From Candidatus Scybalocola faecigallinarum (GTDB taxonomy: Bacteria; Bacillota; Clostridia; Lachnospirales; Lachnospiraceae), in assembly GCA_018711005.1 (NCBI GenBank), contig DVIT01000030.1, positions 55,360 to 119,359 on the forward strand: a stretch of DNA of 64,000 bases, written 5' to 3'. Made by a program: the position numbers and the translations under genes. Below, one piece after another: positions 10,029 through 19,510 of the stretch. Every line of letters begins with the position of its first letter. The first letter of the stretch is position 1. Below the pieces are notes generated by a model. That model worked only from the letters and a program-made list of their open reading frames with translations. It was not told the origin of the DNA and ran no database searches.

Positions 10029-11366
10029 TCAGTTCTCCTTAAGCACAGAAAGTGCGGCATGCTGCCCGGACACATATCCGCTGGACCAGGCCCATTGGAG
10101 ATTATATCCTCCGCAGATTCCGTCTACATCAATGATTTCTCCGGAAAAGTAAAGGCCCGGACATTTTAAAGACTGCAGGTGACGATCCAATTCCCGGCCG
10201 TCCACGCCGCCGGCACAAACCTGGGCATGGTCAAAATCGCCGGTTTTTACAATATCTGTCTCAAGGGCCTTGATCATACGGACAAGGCTGCCAAGCTGTT
10301 TTTTACTCAGGCTTCCGGTTTTTTGCCCGGGTGGAAGCTGCGCCAGAGAAATAAACAGATCGCATAATTTTTTATTAAACATACCAATGAGAAATTCTTC
10401 CGCTGTCTTTTGCGGCCTGGAAACTGCCCGATCCCATAAATACACAAAAAGCCTGCCCTCGTCCATATCCGGCATAAAATCTAAAACGGCCTTAACATGG
10501 AGCTTTTGGGCCAGGGCCTTTGCGGCAAAACGGCTGACCTGGAATACCGGGATTCCGGAAATTCCATAATCCGTCAGCTGTAGCTCTCCCCGGTCCCAGG
10601 CTGCGGGCACTGGCGGATCACCTGCAGGTTTTGCATCATTAGTAATATAAAGACGGATACATCCGTCTGCCCGTACACCGGCCACTTTTTTGAAAAAGTC
10701 CTGCCGTGTATAAAGAGCTGTCAGGGCTGGCACGGGACGGATCACAGTGTGTCCCAAAGCTTTTGCAATTTTATAGCCGGAGCCGTCAGAACCCAGCTTG
10801 GGATAAGCGCGTCCGCCGCAGGCAATAATGACCTTTTTAGCAGTATGCACCTGTCCACGGCCATCGGTCACCTGATATTTATCTTTTACACGCATGACTT
10901 TCAGGACTTTACTGTCAGTGACGACCTTTACCGGAAGCCGGGAAAGCTCGCACATAAGCACATCTAATATAGAAGATGCCTGTCCGGATAAGGGATACAA
11001 ATAGCCGTCCCGGTTTTTGACCATAATGCCCAGTGTTTGGAAAAGCTCTGTGGCCTGTTCCTGCCCAAATTGTTCCAGTACGTTTTCTGCAAGCTTTGGA
11101 CTGTCCGATCGAAAGCATGATCGATCCATGTATGTATTGGAAAAATTGCACCGTCCGTTGCCGGTAGCTAATATCTTCTTCCCGGTTTTATCCATCCGCT
11201 CAAAAAGCAGTACAGGCATATAAGCTCCAGGGGCAGATCCGCCGGCTGCCGGCCTGAGACTTTGGCCGCCGGGCGTACTGTCTGTATCTGAAAAAATTGT
11301 TCCTGCCGCAATAGCGGCCATAAGTCCGGAGGCACCGCCTCCGATAATAATAATTTCTGCGGTCAT
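10029..11366 (-). CDS. HI0933/YhiN-like flavoprotein oxidoreductase
   Basis: A 445-residue member of the HI0933 (BaiN-like) family. It shows the N-terminal FAD motif IIIGGGASGLMAAIAAG, the family segment TGNGRCNFSN, YPKLGSDGSGY and the C-terminal GYNLQWAWSSGYVSG. An unusual low-complexity stretch rich in Gly, Ser and Pro (about residues 28-45) separates the first FAD motif from the next strand. The substrate is unknown; BaiN acts on bile acid intermediates, but that role is not implied here. It is the first gene of the flavoprotein-proB-proA operon. Confidence 0.87.
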   Translation of the reverse strand: MTAEIIIIGGGASGLMAAIAAGTIFSDTDSTPGGQSLRPAAGGSAPGAYMPVLLFERMDKTGKKILATGNGRCNFSNTYMDRSCFRSDSPKLAENVLEQFGQEQATELFQTLGIMVKNRDGYLYPLSGQASSILDVLMCELSRLPVKVVTDSKVLKVMRVKDKYQVTDGRGQVHTAKKVIIACGGRAYPKLGSDGSGYKIAKALGHTVIRPVPALTALYTRQDFFKKVAGVRADGCIRLYITNDAKPAGDPPVPAAWDRGELQLTDYGISGIPVFQVSRFAAKALAQKLHVKAVLDFMPDMDEGRLFVYLWDRAVSRPQKTAEEFLIGMFNKKLCDLFISLAQLPPGQKTGSLSKKQLGSLVRMIKALETDIVKTGDFDHAQVCAGGVDGRELDRHLQSLKCPGLYFSGEIIDVDGICGGYNLQWAWSSGYVSGQHAALSVLKEN

Positions 11367-11539
11367 GGCTCTCTCTTTCTTTTCTTTGACTTTTTTAGTT
11401 TACCACTGTAATAGGAAAACAGCAATCGATTTTTCATTCTTTATAAAGTTTTTCTTAAATCTCTTGAATTTTAGCACCATATAGGGTACAGTTAAAGTGG
11501 TATAAGTGCCGCTTCATTTAAACAAAGGAGAGTGGTTTT

Positions 11540-12139
11540 ATGGTTTACGAAATCCGCCGGATTGACGGTAAAGCCCAGCTAAAGCAATGCCACTCCTTTG
11601 AAATTTCAAATTTTCAATGGCGCAGTATCTATCGCCCCAAAGCCCAAGGATGTGTGGGGTATATTGAAAACAAGGGATTTCTTGTGTGGCTTGCATGTGA
11701 AGAAGTACATCCCAAAGCAGACTGTACACGCAACTTTGATCCGGTATACAAGGACAGCGCCCTGGATGCATTTTTCCAGTTTGATCTGGAAAATAATAAT
11801 TATTTCAGTTTTGAATTTAACGCAAGAGGCATATGCATCGCTTCTTATGGTCCGGCACGGCATTTGCGGGTGCCTTTTAGTCCTGACCAGATCACAGACC
11901 TGAATATTCGACCTAAGGTGACTCCCTATGGCTGGCAGATCGTATTTTTTATTCCTGAATCTACGATTTTCTTTTTTCAGCCAAGATCCCGCTGGAAAGT
12001 AAAACGCCATATTTACTGTAATTTCTACAAAGTTTCTGAGCATCCGGATATTGAACACTATGGAAGTTTTTCATCGATTCAGCTTCCCAGACACGATTTT
12101 TATCAGCCAGGCGCTTTTGTAAAAGCAAGTATTTTATGA
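11540..12139 (+). CDS. CBM9/DOMON-like carbohydrate-binding protein
   Basis: A 199-residue protein resembling the family 9-like carbohydrate-binding fold. It has a beta-rich sequence with DSALDAFFQFD, YFSFEFNARGICIASYG, the RVPFSP segment, GWQIVFFIP and a final NFYKVSE strand. No signal peptide or attached catalytic domain is visible, so it is a stand-alone intracellular module with an unknown ligand. AAAGGAGAG precedes the ATG. It is a single plus-strand gene among minus-strand neighbours and is followed by two strong hairpins. Confidence 0.7.
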   Translation: MVYEIRRIDGKAQLKQCHSFEISNFQWRSIYRPKAQGCVGYIENKGFLVWLACEEVHPKADCTRNFDPVYKDSALDAFFQFDLENNNYFSFEFNARGICIASYGPARHLRVPFSPDQITDLNIRPKVTPYGWQIVFFIPESTIFFFQPRSRWKVKRHIYCNFYKVSEHPDIEHYGSFSSIQLPRHDFYQPGAFVKASIL

Positions 12140-12155
12140 TTTTTTTAGACTGCAG

Positions 12156-12185
12156 AGTAACAGTTCAGCTATCTGAACTGTTACT
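12156..12185. repeat. Intergenic repeat B, copy 1 (perfect hairpin)
   Basis: Arms AGTAACAGTTCAG and CTGAACTGTTACT (13 bp, perfect) enclose CTAT. No T-tract follows on either strand, so it is not a classical terminator by itself. Related hairpins occur at 31070-31095 and 35158-35181. Confidence 0.6.
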
Positions 12186-12190
12186 CTATG

Positions 12191-12229
12191 ACAGCCGCGT
12201 GGATAAGGTATTGTTATCCACGCGGCTGT
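12191..12229. terminator. Terminator between the CBM9-like gene and galE
   Basis: A perfect 16-bp stem (ACAGCCGCGTGGATAA and its complement) has a 7-base loop and is followed by TTTAT on the plus strand. It lies between two convergent genes and can end plus-strand transcription; it may also act on galE transcripts. Confidence 0.75.
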
Positions 12230-12259
12230 TTTATGCTGGCTATTGATCTTTAACCCATA

Positions 12260-13279
12260 TTAATCTTCAGGATATCCTTCAGGATTGTTTTTCTGCCATC
12301 TCCAGGAATCTGCGCACATGTCATCCAAGGTTTTCTTGGCTTCCCATCCAAGCTCTGCTTTTGCCAGGGAAGCGTCAGAATAACATGTATCAATATCACC
12401 GGCACGGCGGGGCTTGATTTCGTATGGGATCTCCCTGCCGCAGGCCTTTGAAAAGGCTTTTACAATATCCAGGACACTGTATCCGTTTCCTGTGCCCAGA
12501 TTATATGTAAGCACACCTTTCTTTTCTGTAAGCTTTTCAATGGCCTTTACATGGCCTCTGGCAAGATCCACCACATGGATATAGTCTCTCACACCGGTGC
12601 CGTCAGGCGTGTCATAATCATCGCCAAAAACACCAAGCTTTTCCAGCTTGCCGACAGCGACCTGGGTAATGTAAGGAACCAGATTGTTTGGGATACCCTT
12701 GGGGTTTTCTCCGATCAGGCCGCTTTCATGGGCGCCGATAGGATTAAAGTATCTCAGAAGAATTACATTCCACTGAGGATCCGCCGTATGCAGATCGGTC
12801 AGGATCTGCTCCAGCATCCATTTTGTCCATCCGTAAGGATTTGTGCAGGTGCCTTTTGGACACTCCTCTGTAATGGGGACAAAGGCCGGTTTCCCGTAAA
12901 CGGTTGCAGAAGAACTGAATACAATATTTTTAACGCCAAAATTGCGCATAACATCACATAAATTTAATGTTCCGGTAATATTATTGTGGTAATATTCCAA
13001 TGGCTTTACAACAGATTCACCCACAGCCTTAAGGCCGGCAAAATGGATGACAGAATCAATACTTTCATTTTCAAAAACACGGGTAAGCGCATCTTTATCA
13101 AGGATGTCTGCCTTATAAAATGTCAGTTTCTTTCCGGTGATCTTTTCCACACGGCGCAGCGCTTCTTCACAGGAATTGTAAAGATTATCAACGACCACAA
13201 CATCATAGCCGGCATTTAAGAGTTCAACACATGTATGGCTGCCGATATATCCGGCGCCTCCTGTAACTAAAATAGACAA
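12260..13279 (-). CDS. galE: UDP-glucose 4-epimerase
   Basis: Interconverts UDP-glucose and UDP-galactose (Leloir pathway, cell-surface sugar supply). The 339-residue protein has the NAD motif [14 protein letters not shown], the catalytic Ser-Tyr-Lys set (FSSSATVYG and [10 protein letters not shown]), the [13 protein letters not shown] loop and [12 protein letters not shown]. The start appears to be TTG at 13279, 8 bases after GAGGAGG; the nearby ATG is out of frame. The gene stands alone and converges on the CBM9-like gene. Confidence 0.96.
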   Translation of the reverse strand: MSILVTGGAGYIGSHTCVELLNAGYDVVVVDNLYNSCEEALRRVEKITGKKLTFYKADILDKDALTRVFENESIDSVIHFAGLKAVGESVVKPLEYYHNNITGTLNLCDVMRNFGVKNIVFSSSATVYGKPAFVPITEECPKGTCTNPYGWTKWMLEQILTDLHTADPQWNVILLRYFNPIGAHESGLIGENPKGIPNNLVPYITQVAVGKLEKLGVFGDDYDTPDGTGVRDYIHVVDLARGHVKAIEKLTEKKGVLTYNLGTGNGYSVLDIVKAFSKACGREIPYEIKPRRAGDIDTCYSDASLAKAELGWEAKKTLDDMCADSWRWQKNNPEGYPED

Positions 13280-13342
13280 TGTCCATTCCTCCTCGGTTTT
13301 TTCTTTTATTGTATCACTACTCCCCTGCCGGTGACAAGAGTT

Positions 13343-13927
13343 TTACGATGAATAGGTTTCCAGAAAATCATAAAGCTGTTTCTCATCCTTAATTTCCATG
13401 CCGCCGATCACATCTGCGGCCACATCCGGAGGCAGTGCGTTAAAATCAATATCCGTGTATTCATAGACGGTTTTTCTGTCGCTGTAATAGACCGTAATGC
13501 ACCCTTTGCTTAGTTTTATATAATATTTATGAAAATCCTCATCCGGCTGATAGGTTTTTCGAAGCATTAAACAGTCCGGGGAAAAGTACATAAGATCAAA
13601 GCTGACCAGGCCGTTTTCCAGGTCGGCAATAGATAAGTCGTCCATATAATGATCCAGCTTTTCAAGGACGCCGCTGCGGGTCAGTCCAAGATACATCGCC
13701 GGCATGGCAGTCTCCTTGCGGCTGATGGTCTGGTCCTGGGCATTGTAGGTTTCTACAATAAGCCGGGCCGAGGATTTTATAGTGTCTTCCCGGGCGGAAA
13801 TTTCCACCGATGCCTGTCCTTTGTAAGGATCATCATAGGAAAGCTCCGACAATTTCTGATAACTGAAAATATAAGCGCCGGTCATGACCAAAAGACCACA
13901 AAAAGAACAGACAATGTATTTTTTCAT
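13343..13927 (-). CDS. BofC C-terminal-like membrane-anchored protein
   Basis: A 194-residue protein with an N-terminal membrane anchor or uncleaved signal (IVCSFCGLLVMTGAYIFSY) and an extracytoplasmic remainder. The C-terminal 60 residues (GCITVYYSDRKTVYEYTDID, then NALPPDVAADVIGGMEIKD and LYDFLETYSS) resemble the BofC C-terminal domain of spore-formers, which controls SpoIVB signalling in Bacillus. The assignment is by pattern only. ATG 13927 is preferred because the upstream GTG overlaps the AAAGGAG site. It lies just downstream of the flippase gene. Confidence 0.55.
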   Translation of the reverse strand: MKKYIVCSFCGLLVMTGAYIFSYQKLSELSYDDPYKGQASVEISAREDTIKSSARLIVETYNAQDQTISRKETAMPAMYLGLTRSGVLEKLDHYMDDLSIADLENGLVSFDLMYFSPDCLMLRKTYQPDEDFHKYYIKLSKGCITVYYSDRKTVYEYTDIDFNALPPDVAADVIGGMEIKDEKQLYDFLETYSS

Positions 13928-13990
13928 GGTAAAGCTCACTCCTTTACATACATTATCTGTTCTTTTAATTGGAAATATGCAAAACTTTTA

Positions 13991-15613
13991 TTATAATATG
14001 TGGATCTTGCGGCAAAATGCCACAAGCAAATGGCCTTTTGGCATGCTTCTCAGCTCATCTTCGCTCATACCGCCAATCAGGATCAAAACAATCCCATAGG
14101 TAAGCACGCCGACGACCACAGCAAAAATAATAGCAATGAGATTCATATGTACGATATAATAAACAGCGCGGTAAATGAAAAATGCTACCGCACCCATGAT
14201 CACTGCTGCAAACCCGGGCAGTGCAAAGGAATGAAAGACTTCCTGGGTATAGCCGATATACCGGTACATGGACAGCAGGTTCAATGCGCACATGCCAAAG
14301 GAAAATACAAGGTTTCCGTAGACCAGTGAATAGATGTTCATATCCGTAAACTGGAGAAGGATATATACAACAACAATGTGGATGGCCAAAGAAATGACCG
14401 CATTGATTACAGGTGTTTTCATTTTCCCCATTCCCTGTAAGATGGCAATGGTTACTGTGGAAAAGGAATAAGTGATCACTGTAATGGCCCCCAGCTGGAG
14501 CAGCCGTATGGGCACATTGTTATTGATTACAAACAGCAGATTCATGATGGGTTCTGCAAGGACGATCAGACCCACACAGGACGGGATCGCCACAAGATTG
14601 GTTAATTTAATAATGGAATCGATCTTTTCCCTGGCTTCACGGCGCTTGCCTAAGGCAACCAGTGACGTTACTGCAGGGATCAGAGCTATACCAATGGAAG
14701 ATGTAATGCCCAGAGGGATGTTTAAGATCATTTTGTACTGGCCGCTGTAGTTTCCAAACAGCTCTGCCGCTGCTTCTGAAGCATAATCCAGGCCGCTCAT
14801 GATCTTGTAAAACATGGATGTATCAATGATCCCGCTGATCTGATAAACCGTAGAGCTTAAAACGACCGGAGCCATGGTGACTGCCACCATTTTCATGACC
14901 TGCTCAGATCTTAAATGGACCCGGGACCGGTCTTTTTTTACAAGACGCATTAAGGTTGGCTTATATAAATAGAAGATAATGGCAATAAATATGAAGCCGC
15001 TTAAAGCGCCCATACAGGTTCCCAGCGTTCCGCCGGCAGCGCCCCATGCAGGTCCCCCGGGAATAAGGAAGTATGCAGCCACAACGCTGACAATAGCGTT
15101 AAAGACCTGTTCTACCATCTGGGAGACAGCGGTAGGCATCATTACATTTTTTCCCTGGAAAAATCCCCTCATAACCCCCATGACCGCGGAAATAAGCAAG
15201 GTCGGCGCAAGGATACGCAAAGCGATGGCTACATCGGCGTAATCAATACCAAATAATGCCACAGCCAGCCACCGGGCGCCCACAAGGGTGAATAACATAA
15301 CTACACCGCCGATGATCAATGCGAAAAGCATGGATCCCTTAAAAATGCGGTATACATTTTTATACTCTCGCCGGGCAAGATGCCGGGCCACCAGCAGCGC
15401 TACTGCCGTAGGGATGCCGTTGGCCGACAAAAGCAAAATAAACTGATAAATCTCGTATGCGGCGCCATAGTAGCCGTTGCCGACGTCTCCAATGATCCGC
15501 TGCATGGGGACACGGTATAAAAGACCGATGACCCGCACAAGGATCTGGGCTGCAGCTAAAATGGCGCTTTGTACGACAATGCTGTTGTTTGAGGATTTTT
15601 TCTTATCTGCCAT
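13991..15613 (-). CDS. MOP-superfamily flippase (SpoVB/MurJ-like)
   Basis: A 540-residue polytopic membrane protein with about 14 hydrophobic segments and the N-terminal pattern AAAQILVRVIGLLYRVPMQRI typical of the SpoVB/polysaccharide-exporter branch. The family moves lipid-linked glycan precursors across the membrane, as in spore cortex or cell wall assembly. Whether this copy is SpoVB or a general lipid II flippase is not resolved. It is followed by the BofC-like gene and preceded, 19 bases away, by the DUF3048 lipoprotein gene. Confidence 0.85.
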   Translation of the reverse strand: MADKKKSSNNSIVVQSAILAAAQILVRVIGLLYRVPMQRIIGDVGNGYYGAAYEIYQFILLLSANGIPTAVALLVARHLARREYKNVYRIFKGSMLFALIIGGVVMLFTLVGARWLAVALFGIDYADVAIALRILAPTLLISAVMGVMRGFFQGKNVMMPTAVSQMVEQVFNAIVSVVAAYFLIPGGPAWGAAGGTLGTCMGALSGFIFIAIIFYLYKPTLMRLVKKDRSRVHLRSEQVMKMVAVTMAPVVLSSTVYQISGIIDTSMFYKIMSGLDYASEAAAELFGNYSGQYKMILNIPLGITSSIGIALIPAVTSLVALGKRREAREKIDSIIKLTNLVAIPSCVGLIVLAEPIMNLLFVINNNVPIRLLQLGAITVITYSFSTVTIAILQGMGKMKTPVINAVISLAIHIVVVYILLQFTDMNIYSLVYGNLVFSFGMCALNLLSMYRYIGYTQEVFHSFALPGFAAVIMGAVAFFIYRAVYYIVHMNLIAIIFAVVVGVLTYGIVLILIGGMSEDELRSMPKGHLLVAFCRKIHIL

Positions 15614-15632
15614 GAAACAACCTCATCCTCTG

Positions 15633-16730
15633 TTATTCGCTTAACGTAATGTTAAAGTCCAGAGGAACTACAGCAATATAAGTTTTTCCGGGATTCATAG
15701 ACAGCTGCTGGCCATCTTCTGTATAATACCGGGTCTGGTCATTTTTATCTGCGCGCTTCCATGTAACATTGATGGCTTTGCCGTCCGTAATATAGATCGC
15801 ATCCCCTTCGCCGTCCAGGGTAATATCCTGGCAGCCGGAACCGCCTACAATATCCTCATACTGTGCATACTGGATCAGGATGTTTTTAAAGGTAAGCTGT
15901 TCGCCATTATTGGCATCTACATGGGGAGCGCCATACTGAGTTTTACTGTACAGGCCTGTAGCTTCATCGTAGTCTAATGTGGGCTGGCTGTATGTAAATG
16001 GGATAGCTACTGTATTGGCAATCGTTCCGTAATCCGGCTCAACGTCTTCAGTATTAAATACAAAGCAGCTTTCATAATTATCCGGAAGATTTCTCTCCTC
16101 ACCGATTTCTGCAATTCCAGCCTCTAAAGTCTCGCCGCTGGCAAAGATGTGATGGGGCGCAGAATAGGTATTATCCTGGAAATAAGCGCTGCCTACATAT
16201 TCGCTGACGGTCTTTATGCCGTCCTGGGCGATCCGGTCTGTAGCATAAATCGACTGGCCATAATGACAATAAATAGCGTCAAAGTTATTGGCAAAATCAA
16301 TATAATTGTGTCTTGCGCTGCGCACAGAGCCCACCCGCTCGATCTTGCTGGTATCCTGGAAAACAGCCATAAGACGGGTGATCCCGCCTTCAACAACGGC
16401 TTCATATAAAATATCCGCCTGGGAAGTTCCGCACTGCTGGGGCGTTGCTTCTTCAATGTTGTTGATCATAATAGCTACAGGACGCTGCATGCCGACGGTA
16501 CTGTCAATGACTTCTCCGGTAAGGAAGCTGTACATCTGCCCTTCCGGTAAAGCTGCAGCCTGTGTCTCGGACTCTGTTTCCGATTCTGCAGCTTCAGTTT
16601 CCGTTTCCGGTGCGCTTGTCTGTGTCTGAGCCTGAGTCTCGCTTTCAGCAGAAGAACCGCCGGAGCATCCGGCAGCAGCCATCATCATGGCAACAACTAA
16701 TGCCATACTTATTCCTTTATATTTTGTCAT
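15633..16730 (-). CDS. DUF3048 (YerB-like) lipoprotein
   Basis: A 365-residue exported lipoprotein. The signal peptide ends in the lipobox MAAAGC, followed by a Ser/Glu/Thr-rich linker of about 45 residues. The body has the DUF3048 signatures RPVAIMINNIEEATPQ, ILYEAVVEGGITRLMAVFQD and VGSVRSARHNYIDFA. B. subtilis YerB belongs to this family; its function is poorly defined. ATG 16730 is chosen because GGAG lies 8 bases upstream. It follows ybeY by 30 bases. Confidence 0.88.
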   Translation of the reverse strand: MTKYKGISMALVVAMMMAAAGCSGGSSAESETQAQTQTSAPETETEAAESETESETQAAALPEGQMYSFLTGEVIDSTVGMQRPVAIMINNIEEATPQQCGTSQADILYEAVVEGGITRLMAVFQDTSKIERVGSVRSARHNYIDFANNFDAIYCHYGQSIYATDRIAQDGIKTVSEYVGSAYFQDNTYSAPHHIFASGETLEAGIAEIGEERNLPDNYESCFVFNTEDVEPDYGTIANTVAIPFTYSQPTLDYDEATGLYSKTQYGAPHVDANNGEQLTFKNILIQYAQYEDIVGGSGCQDITLDGEGDAIYITDGKAINVTWKRADKNDQTRYYTEDGQQLSMNPGKTYIAVVPLDFNITLSE

Positions 16731-16760
16731 ATCCAACACTCCTTTTTGTCCGCTTTGCCC

Positions 16761-17261
16761 TTACCGGGTCAAATGGACTAAATTTAAAATATCTCTCTGT
16801 TTGACTTCCATAGCTTCTGTTTCTTCAGGTTCCATGTGGTCATAGCCAAACAGATGGAGCATGCTGTGGGCAACTAAAAATCCCAGCTCCCGCTCCCGGC
16901 TGTGGCCGTACTTTTCCGCCTGTTCCAAAACCTTGTCCATGGAAATAATAATATCCCCCAGCATCAGCTCGCCGGACTCGGGATTAAAATAATCCTCCGC
17001 ATCATAATCGTCCAGACACGAAAAATCTCCCGGGGCAACATATTCCACCATAGGAAATGACAGCACATCTGTAGGCTGGTACAGATCTCTGTAATCTCTG
17101 TTGATCATAGCGATCTCATCATTGGAGGTGAGGATCACATTCAGCTCCACCTCATATGGACAGTCCTCAAACTCCAAAGCTGCATTGACGACATCTTCAA
17201 TGATCTTTTTATAGTCCAGACCTTCTGGAATGGCGGTCTCTCTTTCGATGTTCAGTGTCAT
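16761..17261 (-). CDS. ybeY: Endoribonuclease YbeY (rRNA maturation factor)
   Basis: A metal-dependent RNase needed for 16S rRNA 3'-end maturation and ribosome quality control. The 166-residue protein has the diagnostic zinc motif HSMLHLFGYDH near the C-terminus and the upstream DVLSFPM strand. The ATG at 17261 follows AAAGGAGG directly and lies inside the end of phoH (53-base overlap), the common phoH-ybeY arrangement. An acidic insert (CLDDYDAEDYFNPESGE) lengthens the loop before the active site. Confidence 0.95.
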   Translation of the reverse strand: MTLNIERETAIPEGLDYKKIIEDVVNAALEFEDCPYEVELNVILTSNDEIAMINRDYRDLYQPTDVLSFPMVEYVAPGDFSCLDDYDAEDYFNPESGELMLGDIIISMDKVLEQAEKYGHSRERELGFLVAHSMLHLFGYDHMEPEETEAMEVKQRDILNLVHLTR

Positions 17262-18237
17262 CCGGCTTCCTCCTTTGCCTGGTTTCTTCTTTTTCTTTAT
17301 ATTTTTCAAAGGCTTTAATAATATCTTTTACAAGCTTGTGGCGCACAACGTCCCGATTGGAAAGCTTTGTTACAGCAATCCCGTCCACATCCTTTAATAT
17401 TTGGGCCGTGCGCTCCAGGCCGGAAGCCTTGTCCAAAAGATCCACCTGAGTCACATCGCCGGTGACAATGATCCGGGAGCCTTCGCCCAGACGGGTCAGG
17501 ACCATGAACATTTGTTCAAGGCTGGCATTTTGTGCTTCATCCAGGATCACAAAGCTGTTATTTAAGGTACGGCCTCGCATATAGGCCAGAGGCGCCACTT
17601 CAATGATCCCCCGTTCCAGGTTCCGGTTAAAGCTTTCCTCTCCCAGCATTTCAAAAAGGCCGTCATAAAGAGGCCTTAAGTAGGGATCCACCTTACTTTG
17701 AAGATCGCCAGGGAGAAATCCCAGGTGCTCTCCCGCTTCCACGGCAGGCCGGGTCAGGATGATCCGGGAAATTTCCTCTTTTTTCAATGCATCCACCGCC
17801 ATGGCAATGGCCAGATAGGTTTTTCCTGTTCCGGCAGGGCCGATACATATGGTCACGGCATGTTCTTTAATAGCATTAATATAATTTTTCTGGCCAATGG
17901 TCTTGCACTTAACCGGTTTTCCACGATAGGTTAAAGTGATCACATCTTTCATGACCATCAGCGCTTCATCTGCGGCGCCGTCATCCACTAATTCTATGGC
18001 CTGGCTGACAACGTTATCATTGATCACCTGACCGTTGTCCCGCATCTTTTTTAAGGTTTCCAGAGTGCGCGCCGCCTTTTGGGCCATAACATCCTCTCCG
18101 GTAACCTTTACATGATCTCCCTGCCCGGTAATGGTTACGGGCAGGGCCTTTTCAATCAATTTAATATTCCTGTCAAATGGCCCGAATACCTGGGTCATCT
18201 GGTCCATATTTTCAAATTCAACAATGATTGTCTGCAA
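17209..18237 (-). CDS. phoH: PhoH family ATPase
   Basis: A cytoplasmic P-loop ATPase of the PhoH/YbeZ type that works with YbeY in RNA metabolism. The 342-residue protein has an N-terminal KH-like region, Walker A GPAGTGKTYLAIA, Walker B FVILDEAQNA and the arginine-finger region ITGDVTQVDL with a V for the usual first residue. The C-terminus (KEKEETRQRRKPDDTEHRKR) is strongly charged and overlaps ybeY. The upstream region to 18435 holds only the mod operon terminator. Confidence 0.94.
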   Translation of the reverse strand: MQTIIVEFENMDQMTQVFGPFDRNIKLIEKALPVTITGQGDHVKVTGEDVMAQKAARTLETLKKMRDNGQVINDNVVSQAIELVDDGAADEALMVMKDVITLTYRGKPVKCKTIGQKNYINAIKEHAVTICIGPAGTGKTYLAIAMAVDALKKEEISRIILTRPAVEAGEHLGFLPGDLQSKVDPYLRPLYDGLFEMLGEESFNRNLERGIIEVAPLAYMRGRTLNNSFVILDEAQNASLEQMFMVLTRLGEGSRIIVTGDVTQVDLLDKASGLERTAQILKDVDGIAVTKLSNRDVVRHKLVKDIIKAFEKYKEKEETRQRRKPDDTEHRKRDRHSRRSGL

Positions 18238-18361
18238 GATATCGCTCCTTACTTTTGCGGATATGCACTGCTTAATTATAGCAGAAGATGGCTTTTTAGT
18301 AAAGGTGTAATGTTATTGCGGGCACAGGCCTCCTTGATACATTGACAGAGGAATGGCTTAT

Positions 18362-18411
18362 ATAACAAACATCCGGGTCTGCGACGCTCCACAGGCCCGG
18401 ATGTTTGTTAT
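18362..18411 (-). terminator. Terminator after modC
   Basis: A perfect 16-bp stem (ATAACAAACATCCGGG and its complement) with an 18-base loop lies 25 bases after the modC stop. The descending arm ends in TTTGTTAT on the minus strand. It separates the mod operon from phoH. Confidence 0.75.
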
Positions 18412-18435
18412 GTGGCTGGTTTTATGAGTGCTGTT

Positions 18436-19509
18436 CTAATGGGTAAAGAACATAAGATTTTCTTCATTAAATGTAATAAAGCTTTCCGGCGGCTCAAAAA
18501 AACTGCCGGGATCCCAGGTGTCTTTTATAACGTCCATGCAAAGCAGCTTGCCCTGGCCCTGCAGGACGCCGGAAGGGATAAGCTGGTATTTGTCATACAT
18601 AGAATCAGATGCTTTCCGGGTAAGTTGGCAGGGGATCCGGTTAAGATCAGTTTCTGCGTAAGACGGCTTTAAATATTTTCCATGAATCCCAACAGCGGTA
18701 AGATCTTTTGGCACCTGCCGGGCTGTTTCCAGGCAGATCCCCCACTCCTCTGCTATTAAGGAATGGCCCGATAAGGGCCGGGCCTTGGAAATATTTTTGC
18801 ACCCGGAAAGCAGCGCCTGGGAAAGGGTTGAGGGATGCTCAAACATCTCTGCGGCATTTTGGGGTTCACTGGCATATCCCCGGGTCATAGCACATACGCG
18901 GGGACACAGCCGGTAGACCTCATCCTTATCATGAGAAACGAAAAGTACCGTTTTTTTATAGTCTTTAAGGATCCGGGCAAGTTGGGTTTCCACTTCCCAG
19001 CGCAAATATGCATCCAGGGATGCAAAAGGCTCATCCAGCATAAGGATCCGGGGATCTGACACAAGGATCCGGGCAAGGGCCACCCGCTGCTGCTGCCCGC
19101 CGGACAGCTGGGACGGCATATGCTTTTCCAGGTCGCTGATATAAAGCTTTTCCATGATCTTCTTAACCGCCATATCCGTATCACGGCGGCTGCGTTTGTC
19201 CCGCCAGAGACCGGTGCGGATATTTTGATAAACATTCATATTGGGGAAAAGGGCATAATTTTGAAACAAAAGACCAACATGACGTTTTTGGGGCGACAGG
19301 TTGATCTTTTTCTCAGAATCAAACAGCACATTTCCATCTAAGATGATCTGTCCCTCATCCGGTGCAGCAATACCGGCAATACATTTTAAGGTCATGCTCT
19401 TGCCGCAGCCAGAAGGGCCTAAAAGGCCCAGCACCTCATTTTCCGCTTTAAAATGCACATCCAGGCAGAAATTTCCAAGCTTTTTCTTTATATCCACAAT
19501 AAGTGCCAT
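18436..19509 (-). CDS. modC: Molybdate ABC transporter ATP-binding protein
   Basis: The ATPase subunit of the molybdate importer. The 357-residue protein contains Walker A GPSGCGKS, Q-loop FQNYALFPNM, signature LSGGQQQR, Walker B ILMLDEPFASLD and the switch histidine VSHDKDE. A C-terminal extension of about 120 residues corresponds to a TOBE/molybdopterin-like regulatory domain, though it looks divergent. It is last in MOSC-modA-modB-modC, and its ATG is 1 base from the modB stop. Confidence 0.92.
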   Translation of the reverse strand: MALIVDIKKKLGNFCLDVHFKAENEVLGLLGPSGCGKSMTLKCIAGIAAPDEGQIILDGNVLFDSEKKINLSPQKRHVGLLFQNYALFPNMNVYQNIRTGLWRDKRSRRDTDMAVKKIMEKLYISDLEKHMPSQLSGGQQQRVALARILVSDPRILMLDEPFASLDAYLRWEVETQLARILKDYKKTVLFVSHDKDEVYRLCPRVCAMTRGYASEPQNAAEMFEHPSTLSQALLSGCKNISKARPLSGHSLIAEEWGICLETARQVPKDLTAVGIHGKYLKPSYAETDLNRIPCQLTRKASDSMYDKYQLIPSGVLQGQGKLLCMDVIKDTWDPGSFFEPPESFITFNEENLMFFTH

Positions 19510-19510
19510 T

